From contig DUCN01000024.1 in the NCBI GenBank assembly GCA_012959805.1, forward strand, positions 1 to 35,451: 35,451 nt of DNA, in the 5' to 3' direction. Shown one piece after another: positions 1 to 8,480 of this stretch. Position 1 is the first letter of the stretch, and every line of letters begins with the position of its first letter. Both the position numbers and the translations under genes were made by a program. Below the pieces are notes generated by a model. It was not told the origin of the DNA, did no database searches, and worked only from the letters and a program-made list of their open reading frames with translations. The stretch comes from Myxococcales bacterium (GTDB taxonomy: Bacteria; Myxococcota_A; UBA9160; UBA4427).

Positions 1-100
1 CCGGATCGTTCGGCGATTCGAGCAGTGCCTCAGCATTTTTCGCGGTACGTTCGAGCGAGTCGGCAGCTTCGTCCGGATTTCCGGAACCGAAATCGCTCAA
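1..100 (-). CDS. Partial hypothetical protein, N-terminal end only
   Basis: A minus-strand reading frame opens with TTG at 100 and stays open to the window edge (33 codons). A GGGAG stretch lies about five bases upstream of the TTG, a good ribosome-binding distance. The visible product starts M-S-D-F-G-S-G-N-P and continues into an acidic, helix-prone stretch rich in Ala, Glu and Leu. It lies 28 bases downstream of ispH on the same strand, so co-transcription is likely. Too little is visible to name a family. A non-coding 3' flank is the alternative. Confidence 0.4.
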   Translation of the reverse strand, partial: MSDFGSGNPDEAADSLERTAKNAEALLESPNDP

Positions 101-128
101 AGGGACTCCCGACTTCTCAGCAGCCGTG

Positions 129-1073
129 TCACGAGTCGCGTAGCTCGCGGGGGAGCTTGAACCGGACGCCCTCGTCGATCTCGGGCAGCGCATCCAGGAT
201 CGCGCCGTCTTTCGTGAGAGCGTCGAGCCGCTTGAGTACGGCTTGGACGAGAACGTCAGGCGTCGAGGCGCCCGCGGTCACGCCAACGCATTCGATGCTC
301 GCGAGCCACTCCGGATCGACATCGTGCTCGTCCTGGATGAGATACGAGGGCACACTGAGTCTCGTCGCGACCTCGACGAGTCGATTGCTATTGGATGAAG
401 CGGGTGCACCGACGACGAGTACGAGGTCCGCCTGCTTCGCCAGGTCCTTGACCGCGTCCTGGCGATTCTGTGTCGCATAACAAATGTCGTCACGCTTGGG
501 CAGAGTGATGGTTGGGAAACGGTTCGCCAGCGCGTTCATGACTTCCCGGGTGTCGTCGACGGATAAAGTCGTTTGGGTCACGCAGCCCAGCCGGCCCTCA
601 TTCATCACCTTCAGGCGACCGACATCCTCCACTGTCTCGACGAGATGCATGGAAGCGGGAGCCTGACCCATCGTTCCTTCGACTTCGACATGGCCGGCGT
701 GACCGATCATGATGATCTCGAAGCCCTCGTCGACCATGCGCCTGACTTCGTTGTGGACCTTGGTGACGAGTGGACAGGTCGCGTCGATGGTTCTCAGCCG
801 CTGCGTCTCTGCGCGTTCCCGAATGGCCGGGGAGACCCCGTGGGCCGAATAAATCAGGACCGACTCACTTGGAGCGTCTTCGGGATCTTCGATGAAGATC
901 GCGCCCTTGTCGCGCAGGCCGTCCACGACGTGGCGATTGTGCACGATCTCATGACGGACGTAGACGGGTCGCTTCGCATCGGCGGCTTCGCGTTCGAGGG
1001 CGAGTTCGACGATTTCGATCGCGCGGTCGACTCCGGCGCAGAATCCGCGTGGACTGGCAAGTAGGATACGCAT
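129..1073 (-). CDS. ispH: 4-hydroxy-3-methylbut-2-enyl diphosphate reductase (IspH)
   Basis: IspH catalyses the last step of the MEP pathway, reducing HMBPP to isopentenyl and dimethylallyl diphosphate in the cytosol with a [4Fe-4S] cluster. The three cluster cysteines are visible at Cys12 (GFCAGV), Cys100 ([11 protein letters not shown]) and Cys198 ([11 protein letters not shown]), as is the catalytic Glu130 in [10 protein letters not shown]. The frame is open 22 codons further upstream, but the family begins right at [15 protein letters not shown], so the ATG at 1071-1073 is chosen. It gives 314 residues, close to the usual length of about 310-320. The gene is divergent from the acyl-CoA dehydrogenases. 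The organism therefore makes isoprenoids by the MEP route. Confidence 0.95.
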   Translation of the reverse strand: MRILLASPRGFCAGVDRAIEIVELALEREAADAKRPVYVRHEIVHNRHVVDGLRDKGAIFIEDPEDAPSESVLIYSAHGVSPAIRERAETQRLRTIDATCPLVTKVHNEVRRMVDEGFEIIMIGHAGHVEVEGTMGQAPASMHLVETVEDVGRLKVMNEGRLGCVTQTTLSVDDTREVMNALANRFPTITLPKRDDICYATQNRQDAVKDLAKQADLVLVVGAPASSNSNRLVEVATRLSVPSYLIQDEHDVDPEWLASIECVGVTAGASTPDVLVQAVLKRLDALTKDGAILDALPEIDEGVRFKLPRELRDS

Positions 1074-1203
1074 GCCCGCGCATACTAGCGTCCTCTCGTG
1101 TGTCTCGGAGTCCGTCCAAAATTCCGCCCGGAATTCCACGCGACAAATCGGCTGGGATCGTTACAATCCGGCCTCTCAAACAATTGGCAGGAGTCATGTC
1201 GAC

Positions 1204-2415
1204 ATGTCGGACCTCGAAACCTTTCGCCAGCAAACACGTGCCTGGCTCGAAGCGAACGTACCCAATGACATCGTGGGGTTGCCTGCTGGCGAACTCGAGG
1301 GAACTTGGGGCGGCAAACGGGCGACGTATCCAGTCCCTGGTCTGAAAACCTGGCTCGACGTGATGGCGGATAAGGGTTGGACCGCTCCGACCTGGCCGAC
1401 GGAATACGGTGGCGGTGGCCTCGATCCCGACGAGGCCAAGGTGCTCACGCAAGAGATGCGGGCGCTCAAGGTCCCTGCGCCTCTGATCGGTTTCGGACTG
1501 ACGATGATCGGTCCCACTCTGCTTCGCTTCGGCAACGACGAACAGAAGAAGGAACATCTCCCCAAGATCTGCCGCGGTGAGATTCGCTGGTGTCAGGGTT
1601 ATTCCGAGCCGGGTTCTGGCTCGGACCTCGCCTCGTTGCAGACCAAGGCCGTTCGCGACGGTGACGATTTCGTCATCACGGGAACCAAGGTCTGGACCTC
1701 GTATGCAGATCAGGCGGACTGGATCTTTGCGCTCGTGCGCAGTAATCCCGATGCGCCGAAGAAACAAGAAGGCATCACGTTCATCCTGATCGATATGGAT
1801 GATCCGGGGGTCAAGGTCAGCCCGATTCTTCTGATCTCGGGCAAGTCGCCGTTTTGCGAGACCCATTTTACCGACGTTCGCGTGCCGGTCGAAAATGTCG
1901 TGCACAAGATCGACGCGGGTTGGACGGTGGCGAAGGCGCTGCTCGGACATGAGCGCACGATGATCGCGGACGCTTTTGGTGGCTCGGGCGCGAAGCCGCG
2001 TAAGGATGCCGGTCGAAGCTTTCTCTCGGATCTTGCGGTTCAGCATGTTGGTGAGGCGGACGGTCGTGTGTCCGACGCGATACTGCGCGATGAGGTCGCG
2101 GCCATGGAGATGGATAGCCGTGCATTTGGATTGACTGTGCAGCGGACCAAGGACGCCGCGCGGGCCGGCCATCAGCCGGGTTCCGAAAGTTCGATGTTCA
2201 AGGTCTATGGCACCGAGCTGAACATGCAGCGGTACGAGTTGATGGTGCGAATTCTCGGGCCCGATGCACTGGGTTGGGAAGGTGAGGGCTTCGATGAAGC
2301 CGATCTCAATACGACCCGCGAATGGCTCCGGTCTCGCGGCAACTCGATCGAGGGCGGAACGTCTGAGATTCAGCTCAACATCATCGCGAAACACGTTCTG
2401 GGCTTGCCGGTTTGA
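1204..2415 (+). CDS. Acyl-CoA dehydrogenase, probable catalytic subunit
   Basis: This is a flavin acyl-CoA dehydrogenase that would introduce an alpha,beta double bond into an acyl-CoA and pass electrons to ETF. Family features are the FAD/substrate segment WCQGYSEPGSGSDL (about residues 125-140), a middle beta domain with ITGTKVWTSYA, and the C-terminal SIEGGTSEIQ. Glu383 in that last motif sits where the catalytic base of many family members lies. The open frame extends 44 codons upstream, but the ATG at 1204 has GGAG about ten bases before it and gives the usual N-terminus (403 residues). A second, more diverged acyl-CoA dehydrogenase follows after 91 bases. The substrate cannot be told; a branched, aromatic or sterol side-chain acyl-CoA is possible. 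Confidence 0.88.
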   Translation: MSDLETFRQQTRAWLEANVPNDIVGLPAGELEGTWGGKRATYPVPGLKTWLDVMADKGWTAPTWPTEYGGGGLDPDEAKVLTQEMRALKVPAPLIGFGLTMIGPTLLRFGNDEQKKEHLPKICRGEIRWCQGYSEPGSGSDLASLQTKAVRDGDDFVITGTKVWTSYADQADWIFALVRSNPDAPKKQEGITFILIDMDDPGVKVSPILLISGKSPFCETHFTDVRVPVENVVHKIDAGWTVAKALLGHERTMIADAFGGSGAKPRKDAGRSFLSDLAVQHVGEADGRVSDAILRDEVAAMEMDSRAFGLTVQRTKDAARAGHQPGSESSMFKVYGTELNMQRYELMVRILGPDALGWEGEGFDEADLNTTREWLRSRGNSIEGGTSEIQLNIIAKHVLGLPV

Positions 2416-2506
2416 GCAGGGAACAAGAGCCCCCGTCCAGCCCAATCGATTGATTAAATGAGGGCGGTCGACCGAAGCGGTCGCCGTCTTTCAGAAGGGA
2501 TCCGAA

Positions 2507-3649
2507 ATGCAACTCGTACTCAACGAAGATCAGGAGCTGATCGCGAAGACCGCTCGGGATTTCGTAGATGAACATTCCCCAGTAAGCCGGTTTCGCGCGC
2601 TTCGCGATTCGGGTGAGGAAGTCGGTTATTCGCGGGCACTCTTCAAGGAGATGGCGGAGCTGGGTTGGGCCGGTATTCCCTTTGACGAGAAGCTGGGTGG
2701 CGCGGGCATGGGCTTTGCCGAACTCGTTCTGATCGTCGAGGCGCTGGGGCGAAATCTCGCACCCGAGCCCTTCCTCGGTGGCGTCACGATGGGCGGATGC
2801 GCACTGGCTCTGGGCGGTGAATCCGGATTGCGTGAAGCGTGGCTGCCAGGCGTGATCGATGCATCGAAGATCGTGGCCCTGGCGCATCAGGAAGCGGGTG
2901 GACGCTATGACCTCTTCGCCATCGGGACCACGGCAGAAGCTTCGGGGGACCGCTACATCCTCACCGGCGAGAAGACCCAGGTCCTCGATGCGGTCGGCGC
3001 CGACGCTGTGATCATTCCCGCGCGAACCTCCGGCCAGTCCGGCGACCGCGACGGGATCACACTCTTCCTCGTCGAGACGAATTCGAAGGGTCTCGCCATT
3101 GAGCGACAGACCCGACTCGATTATCGCAACGCCGCAGTCATTCGACTTGAAGGCGTCGAGTGCTCGGCCACTTCGGTTCTCGGGAACGTGGGCGAGGGTG
3201 GCGCTCTACTCGAAGAGGTGATCGATCGGGCGACAGTCGTTCTTTGCGCGGAAATGCTGGGCGGAATGTCCGAGGCCTTCGATCTCACTCTTGAATACCT
3301 GAAGACTCGCGATCAGTTCGGGGTCAGGATCGGAACCTTCCAGGGCCTGCAGCATCGAGCGGCCAAGGTCTACATGGAGATTGAATTAGCTCGCTCGACC
3401 GTGATGGCCGCATCGCGAGCCCTCGACGCAGGCGACAAGCAGACGGCGCAGCTGGTCTCGCTTGCCAAGGCGCGATGCTCGGACGCTTATATTCACGCGA
3501 CGAATGAAGGCGTCCAGATCTTTGCCGGCGTCGGCATGACCGACGAGTACGACATTGGTTTCTACATGAAGCGGGCGAGGGCGTCAGAACTTACGTTTGG
3601 CGATGCCGCCTTCCATCGAGACCGCTGGGCCAAGCTAGGCAACTACTAG
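2507..3649 (+). CDS. Acyl-CoA dehydrogenase, probable non-catalytic partner
   Basis: This 380-residue protein has the acyl-CoA dehydrogenase fold: N-terminal helices (LNEDQELIAKTARDFV), the GWAGIPFDEKLGGAGMG loop, a beta domain with YILTGEKTQVLDA, and C-terminal helices with TRDQFGVRIGTFQGLQHRAA. The start is the ATG at 2507 with AAGGGA six bases upstream. The C-terminus lacks the Glu-Gly-Thr motif of the previous gene; the equivalent stretch reads LTFGDAAFHRD. Adjacent pairs in which only one subunit has the catalytic Glu are known as alpha2beta2 heterotetramers in actinobacterial steroid breakdown (ChsE1/ChsE2 type). A heteromeric enzyme with 1204-2415 is therefore inferred, not shown. Confidence 0.85.
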   Translation: MQLVLNEDQELIAKTARDFVDEHSPVSRFRALRDSGEEVGYSRALFKEMAELGWAGIPFDEKLGGAGMGFAELVLIVEALGRNLAPEPFLGGVTMGGCALALGGESGLREAWLPGVIDASKIVALAHQEAGGRYDLFAIGTTAEASGDRYILTGEKTQVLDAVGADAVIIPARTSGQSGDRDGITLFLVETNSKGLAIERQTRLDYRNAAVIRLEGVECSATSVLGNVGEGGALLEEVIDRATVVLCAEMLGGMSEAFDLTLEYLKTRDQFGVRIGTFQGLQHRAAKVYMEIELARSTVMAASRALDAGDKQTAQLVSLAKARCSDAYIHATNEGVQIFAGVGMTDEYDIGFYMKRARASELTFGDAAFHRDRWAKLGNY

Positions 3650-3746
3650 ATTAGTCCCGGGCGCGTCGTCATTGGGTTCATGGATTAGTGTCATCCAGAG
3701 CGCGGCACCGTGTCTGCGATAGGATCGCCGACAAGGGGATCTTTTC

Positions 3747-4130
3747 ATGCGCCCAACGCGCCGCCAGATTCTGAAATGGGGATTCGGTGCAACGGCGATT
3801 GCCGGAGCGGGCGTAGCGGGGAAGTCGATTCTGCTTCCACCCGCGCCGAGTGCGGTCCTGGCCCCTGTCCCTGAACTCGCGGCTCGACTCTTCGAAGTGC
3901 TGAATGAGGAGGAGCGGGCCGGTGCCGTCTTTGGATACGAGCGCCCAGCTGCGGTCTTTCATTATCGGGTGCAGAATCGACATCGGTATCGCGTTGCGAC
4001 CACGAGCTACGTGGCTGCGAAGCTCGCCGAGTCTGTCGGCAAGATCTCGTCAGAGAAGACGGGGGCGATGCCACGCGACGTTTCGATCAGCCATTTGCAG
4101 GCAGAGGGCTTCGCATCTTTTCTCTCATGA
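3747..4130 (+). CDS. Short Tat-signal protein, possibly truncated
   Basis: The 127-residue product begins with a clear twin-arginine signal: RRQILKWGFGATAIAGAGVAG, then a Ser/Pro/Ala stretch where cleavage would fall. It should therefore be exported folded or membrane-tethered. The start ATG has AGGGGA nine bases upstream. After the signal the sequence LFEVLNEEERAGAVFGYERP loosely resembles the start of DUF3500 proteins, which are usually more than 300 residues. The rest, to the TGA at 4130, looks unlike any family I recognise. It is either a small exported protein or the 5' remnant of a longer gene; no continuation was recognised in the other frames of the 243 bases before hemE. Confidence 0.5.
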   Translation: MRPTRRQILKWGFGATAIAGAGVAGKSILLPPAPSAVLAPVPELAARLFEVLNEEERAGAVFGYERPAAVFHYRVQNRHRYRVATTSYVAAKLAESVGKISSEKTGAMPRDVSISHLQAEGFASFLS

Positions 4131-4373
4131 CTGGGCAGTTTCTGTGGAATTGCAGTGGTGCGAGCAAGAGCCGAATGGCGAGCAAGGCCGGAGCATCGGG
4201 GCGCTCGCGGGGCACCGTTTGACTTGACCATTTCCGAAGACTTCCGATTCGATGGGGACGATGTTCCGAAACTTCGTCGAATTTCTTCGACGTGGGTACA
4301 TGAAAATTCTGTTGCGACATTGATGAGATAGCTTCTAGGCTATTCGACCGAATTCTGAGGGAGTACACATCAG

Positions 4374-5402
4374 TTGAATCCAAGAGATCGTTTTTTGCAT
4401 TCGTGTCGCGGCGAGGTCGTTGATCGTCCGCCGGTTTGGTTGATGCGACAGGCGGGTCGCTACCTGCCGGAATATCGGGCTGTTCGAAAGGGCGTCAGCT
4501 TTCTCGAGATGTGCGCGGATGTCGAGCGCGCGGTGGAGGTGTCGCTTCAGCCGATTGACCTGGTGGGTTCGGAAGCCGTCATTCTCTTTCAGGATATTTT
4601 TACGCCCATTCCCGGCATGGGCGTGAAGCTCGACTTCGCGCCCGGACCCGTCATCGAGGAACCGATCCGCGATGCGGCACAGATTGAGGCGCTTCGGATT
4701 CCCGATCCGCGTGAGACTGTCCCGTTCGTTTTCGAGATCCTGGGTCGGTTGCGGGAGGCCGTGGCAGATCGCGATGTGCCGGTACTGGGATTCGCTGGCG
4801 CTCCGTTCACGCTGGCCGCCTACCTGATTCAGGGCAGCGGCTCGAAAGATTTCTCGATTCTCAAGGCGATGATGCAGACGCGTCCGGATGAAGTTGACGC
4901 TCTGCTCGAGAAGCTGACGCAACTCACGATCGACTATTTGCTTGCTCAGATCGAGGCAGGCGCGGAGGCGGTTCAACTTTTTGATACGTGGGCAGGGCTG
5001 CTCGATCCAGCGGCCTACCAGCGATGGGTCCAGCCCGCCCATGAACGCATCGCGGAGGCACTTGCCGACGCGCCCGCACCGCTCATTCTTTACGTTCAAA
5101 ATGGATCTCATATTGTTGATTTAGCAGCGAAATCAGGTGCGGATGTGATCTCGCTCGATTGGCGACTTCGCTTGGCCGATGTCGCGCGTCAGCATGGACA
5201 ACACGTGAGTCTCCAGGGCAATCTCGACCCCTGTTGGCTACATGCGCCCAGGGAACGCATCTTTGAGATGGTGCGTGAGATGGCGGATGACGCTTCTTCA
5301 GCACGCGGCCACATCCTAAATCTCGGCCATGGTTGCCTGCCGGATACTCCGGTGGAAGGGGTTCGCGCCTTTACGGACGCGGCGCGGGCACTCGGCGACT
5401 GA
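4374..5402 (+). CDS. hemE: Uroporphyrinogen decarboxylase
   Basis: HemE decarboxylates the four acetate side chains of uroporphyrinogen III to give coproporphyrinogen III in heme synthesis. Both family signatures are present: PPVWLMRQAGRYLPEY near the N-terminus (residues 20-35), and GFAGAPFTLAAYLIQG around residue 140. The C-terminal region has the usual QGNLDP and GHGCLPDTP motifs. The start is a TTG at 4374, giving MNPRDRFL, with GAGGGAG about eleven bases upstream; 342 residues is normal (Escherichia coli 354). Its last 32 bases overlap the 3' end of the convergent hemH, so two steps of heme synthesis face each other. Confidence 0.95.
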   Translation: MNPRDRFLHSCRGEVVDRPPVWLMRQAGRYLPEYRAVRKGVSFLEMCADVERAVEVSLQPIDLVGSEAVILFQDIFTPIPGMGVKLDFAPGPVIEEPIRDAAQIEALRIPDPRETVPFVFEILGRLREAVADRDVPVLGFAGAPFTLAAYLIQGSGSKDFSILKAMMQTRPDEVDALLEKLTQLTIDYLLAQIEAGAEAVQLFDTWAGLLDPAAYQRWVQPAHERIAEALADAPAPLILYVQNGSHIVDLAAKSGADVISLDWRLRLADVARQHGQHVSLQGNLDPCWLHAPRERIFEMVREMADDASSARGHILNLGHGCLPDTPVEGVRAFTDAARALGD

Positions 5403-6417
5403 TCCATCCCGCGACTGCCCTGGCGAAGGCTTCGTCCCCATTCGGACACGGCGCCAGCCAGAGTTCTTCTCCTCCCAGTTCCAACCATTGATCTCGCAAG
5501 CGGATTCCGACTTCTTCGAGTGTCTCCAGACAATCGGCGACGAAGGATGGGCAGAAGACCGCCAGGCGTCGAATTCCCTGATCGGCAAGATCGGGAAGCA
5601 CAACATCAGTAAAGGGTTGGATCCACGGTCGAGGGCCCATACGCGACTGGAAGGCGGAGCTGGTCTTTTCCGCATCGAGATCGAGCGCCTCACACAGTGA
5701 CCGCGCTGTCGCGTAGCACTGCGCTCGGTAGCAGCGCTTCAGACTCGCGCCGGGTTGCTCGCAGCAATCCGGGCGGGAGAGACAATGATTCTTGGTCGGG
5801 TCGCTCGCGCGGATCTGATCTTCGGGCAACCCGTGAAAACTGAACAAGACGTGATCGGCTTCAAACCGCGACAGCGAGGGGCCGGCGATTTCAGCCCAGC
5901 TTCCGGCGAAGTCCGGTTCGTCGTAAAACGAACCGAGAATCTCGAAAGGCGGTATGTCGCCTGCAGAATCGAAGCAGCGAAGCACCTCGGACCCCACTGA
6001 GGCGGTCACGGCGGAGGCGTACTGTGGGAAGAGCGGCAGAATGATGATTCGGTCAACATCGGCTCGCTCGAGCGCAGCCAAGCCCGATTCGATCGAAGGC
6101 CGGCCATATCGCATCGCCGTTTCGACCCGAAAGTCACTTCCCAAGCTCTTGGCGACTGCCCGTGTCAGTGCGTCCGAGTACACGCGCAGGGGGGAGCCTT
6201 CCGGGAGCCAGATCTTGCGATAGGCGGCTGCCGCCTTTCGGGGTCGCGTCGGCAGGATGATGAAGTTGAGCAGAAACCAGCGTATGAGCTTCGGCATAGT
6301 CAACACACGGGGATCGCTCAGGAACTCTCTTAAATATTTGCGGACCGGGCCGGTTGTCGGCTTGTCGGGGGTTCCTAGGTTGACCAGGAGGACTCCGGTC
6401 GGATGTTTCGAAGCCAT
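5371..6417 (-). CDS. hemH: Ferrochelatase with a Cys-rich, probable [2Fe-2S] insertion
   Basis: HemH inserts ferrous iron into protoporphyrin IX. Visible family motifs are the N-terminal GVLLVNLGTPD, the catalytic-histidine motif FSFHGLP (His195), and the C-terminal CPSFVADCLETLEE. The length of 348 residues is typical. Between residues 212 and 234 it carries Cys212, Cys218, Cys219, Cys229 and Cys234 (ending CYRAQCYATA). Cysteine sets in this internal region are known cluster ligands in some bacterial [2Fe-2S] ferrochelatases, so a cluster is inferred. The start ATG lies at 6415-6417, preceded by a weak GGAAA. The gene is convergent with hemE and overlaps it by 32 bases. Confidence 0.95.
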   Translation of the reverse strand: MASKHPTGVLLVNLGTPDKPTTGPVRKYLREFLSDPRVLTMPKLIRWFLLNFIILPTRPRKAAAAYRKIWLPEGSPLRVYSDALTRAVAKSLGSDFRVETAMRYGRPSIESGLAALERADVDRIIILPLFPQYASAVTASVGSEVLRCFDSAGDIPPFEILGSFYDEPDFAGSWAEIAGPSLSRFEADHVLFSFHGLPEDQIRASDPTKNHCLSRPDCCEQPGASLKRCYRAQCYATARSLCEALDLDAEKTSSAFQSRMGPRPWIQPFTDVVLPDLADQGIRRLAVFCPSFVADCLETLEEVGIRLRDQWLELGGEELWLAPCPNGDEAFARAVAGWISRRVPAPRP

Positions 6418-6637
6418 GTGATCTTTTTTCCATCAGTGTCATTGGAGGGCTAATCGGTAGTTTTGCCATCGGTCAATGCGAAGCCGGTCGGGGCGAAATA
6501 TAATCGGTTGTTGGATCCGAACCAGGGGCGCCGAGTCCGGATCGAAGATTTTTCTGGGTGGGGGTTTTGTTGTTGACGGCGATTGCGGCGAGGTCCAAGT
6601 GGGCGACAAAAGTTCTGGTCGCTGGGAGAGCTGAAGG

Positions 6638-6975
6638 ATGGCGACCGTCTTAATCGTGGAAGATGAGGATTCGCTGCGCGAGACGCTGAGTCGGTATTGG
6701 ACTCATGAAGGATGTGACGACATCGCTGCCGCGTCTGGATACGAAGCTGGATGTTCTGATCGCCGATTGGATGTTGAAGAATCACATTCACGGATTGCAC
6801 GTCTCGGAAGTTTTTTTGCGCACTTCACGCCGAGTTCAACACCATTCTGATGACTGGGTTTACCTCTCGCGATCTTCTCGAAGAGTCCGACCCGGCCCAC
6901 GCGGTTTCGCCGGAGATGAGCCGGATTGCTAGTCGGAGCCGTTGGGCGTATGGAGTTCGAATCCGCCACGAGTGA
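6638..6975 (+). pseudogene. Frameshifted response-regulator receiver domain
   Basis: Three successive reading frames together spell a receiver domain. The first (from ATG 6638) gives MATVLIVEDEDSLRETLSRY with the acidic pair of the phosphorylation pocket. The next frame gives LDVLIADWMLKNHIHGLHV, containing the likely phospho-acceptor Asp. The third gives FNTILMTGFTSRDLLEES, the beta-4 strand and following loop. The first change coincides with an apparent loss of about ten residues. The second falls in a run of seven T at 6811-6817, where removing one T restores the frame. No output domain follows, and the tail runs into the 3' end of the convergent pcs gene. The exact 3' limit is uncertain. 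Confidence 0.65.
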
Positions 6976-7651
6976 CCGAGAGCCACATATACCAGGCAGG
7001 GTAAAGCAGCGAGATTTCGACCAGGAAGACTGGGCCGGTTTCCGCTGGCCATCGGACGCAGGCGACCAGCACCGCCGTCCAGACGATCGCGCCGACACCC
7101 AGCCAGAAGCGAAGCGACATCGGTTGGACCTTGCTCGGGTAGAGATATTTCATCGGGATAAAGACGGCCACCGAGAGCACGGCGACCCAGGCGGTTCCTG
7201 CGACAGGCCCGACCGACAGCAACCACAAATAGATGGCCAGGATATTCCAGTAGGAGGGGAAGCCGAGAAAAAAATTATCCTCGGTCTTGGCGTCTTCTCG
7301 CGAAAAGCCATAAGCACTGGCGAGGATCGGTGCGGCGAGCCAGACCGGATGCATCACGCTGCCGGCACCCCAGAGGAAAAAGACAGGCACGATGACGAAA
7401 TTGAGGTAGTCGACGATGTCGTCCAGGCGCCGGCCATCGATTTCGGGAATGTGTTCGGAAACCCGAGCGGCTCTGGCGAGCGTGCCATCGATTCCGTCGA
7501 TGAAGAGCGCTGCCAACATTAAGAGCGTGGCGTTGCTGAAGCTCCCGTTCGCGATGGCGACCAAGGCGAAAAAGCCGATGACAGCACCGCTTGCTGTGAA
7601 AAGATGGACGCTCCAGGAGCGGATTTTGTGGACGCGAACGTTTGCGTGCAT
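6929..7651 (-). CDS. pcs: Phosphatidylcholine synthase (CDP-alcohol phosphatidyltransferase)
   Basis: Pcs condenses CDP-diacylglycerol with choline to make phosphatidylcholine in the inner membrane. The active-site signature spans residues 55-81: DGTLAR, twelve residues, Gly73, three residues, Asp77, three residues, Asp81. The twelve-residue spacing, instead of the eight of ordinary CDP-alcohol transferases, is the form described for bacterial Pcs. The 240-residue length also fits. Several hydrophobic helices follow (for example residues 83-96 and 133-165). The ATG at 7649-7651 was chosen because it gives the short basic N-terminus of the family. The gene diverges from the NuoB-like gene. The enzyme depends on choline, presumably taken up from outside. 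Confidence 0.85.
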   Translation of the reverse strand: MHANVRVHKIRSWSVHLFTASGAVIGFFALVAIANGSFSNATLLMLAALFIDGIDGTLARAARVSEHIPEIDGRRLDDIVDYLNFVIVPVFFLWGAGSVMHPVWLAAPILASAYGFSREDAKTEDNFFLGFPSYWNILAIYLWLLSVGPVAGTAWVAVLSVAVFIPMKYLYPSKVQPMSLRFWLGVGAIVWTAVLVACVRWPAETGPVFLVEISLLYPAWYMWLSVTRGGFELHTPNGSD

Positions 7652-7772
7652 TTCGGCTCGATCGGTTTCGCCCGAAGCATATCAGAGCGGCTACTCTAGC
7701 AGCGGCATGATGGCTTGAAATTGTGGATCGCGGCGCCTTCATTGGCGACAGTGAAGTGGTGTGGGGGCGAAA

Positions 7773-8354
7773 GTGTCGCAGGCGGGGACAGGTGACGGGT
7801 CGGGTCTCGGGGCATCCCCGGTTCCGCCCGCTGGATTTTTGCGAGACCGGGGGGCACGGATTCGGGCGACTCGGCTCGAGGACGCCCTGGATTGGGCGAG
7901 CAGCCTTGCTCCGTCTCCGATTTCCCTGGCGTCGTCGTGTTGTGGCATGTCGATGGCCCAGGGCGATGATTTCATGGAGTCACTGGGGACCGGGCCGCCT
8001 GCCACGTCGAGTCGGTCGGCCGATCTGCTGATCGTGGCCGGGTCTGTGACGCGGCGGCTGGTGCCTCTCATCCGCGACGTTTATGCGCGCATGCTCGAGC
8101 CGCGCTGGGTGATCGCTTGGGGAGCCTGCGCCATCTCCGGTGGTGCTTACGATAACTACGCGACGATCTCGGGGCTTTCTCGTATCGTGCCCGTCGATAT
8201 AGTGGTCCACGGCTGTCCGCCGGCGCCCGAGGCGCTGCGCGAAGCGCTCGGACTTTTACGCTCGGGAGCTGGCCGCGATCCTTTGCGGCGATCAAGAGAG
8301 CAGATGGAGTGGCCGATCCAGAGGGCTCCTCGCGCGACCAGCGAGGACGGGTAG
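7773..8354 (+). CDS. nuoB: Complex I subunit B-like protein (NuoB family)
   Basis: In complex I, NuoB carries cluster N2, which passes electrons to quinone. All four cluster cysteines are visible: the tandem Cys56-Cys57 (SSCCGMSM), Cys119 (WGACAISGG) and Cys148 (HGCPPAPEAL). The core otherwise follows the family (SADLLIVAGSVT, ARMLEPRWVIAWG, IVPVDIVV). The segment between the tandem cysteines and ADLL is diverged, and the usual YKMAP reads RRLVP. Two GTG starts are possible: 7761, and 7773, which has GGGGG five bases upstream and is preferred (193 residues). No nuoA lies upstream; the gene opens the block and is followed after 126 bases by an E2 gene rather than nuoC. It may be a paralogue of the main NuoB. 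Confidence 0.82.
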   Translation: MSQAGTGDGSGLGASPVPPAGFLRDRGARIRATRLEDALDWASSLAPSPISLASSCCGMSMAQGDDFMESLGTGPPATSSRSADLLIVAGSVTRRLVPLIRDVYARMLEPRWVIAWGACAISGGAYDNYATISGLSRIVPVDIVVHGCPPAPEALREALGLLRSGAGRDPLRRSREQMEWPIQRAPRATSEDG

Positions 8355-8480
8355 TTCGTTTCAATGTCGCGAATTCTGGCCATGGAGAGTCGCTGCCGGG
8401 CGCTCGACACGGAAGCCGAGGCCGATCATTGTTGACGGTTGAAGATGAATTCACAGAACCAATGCGCGTAGGAGAAATCG

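Noticed and set aside
949..2445. Long minus-strand frame of 498 codons opposite the first acyl-CoA dehydrogenase
   Set aside because: It lies antisense to a clear family gene and ispH, has Arg/His-rich composition typical of a shadow frame, and shows no recognisable motif.
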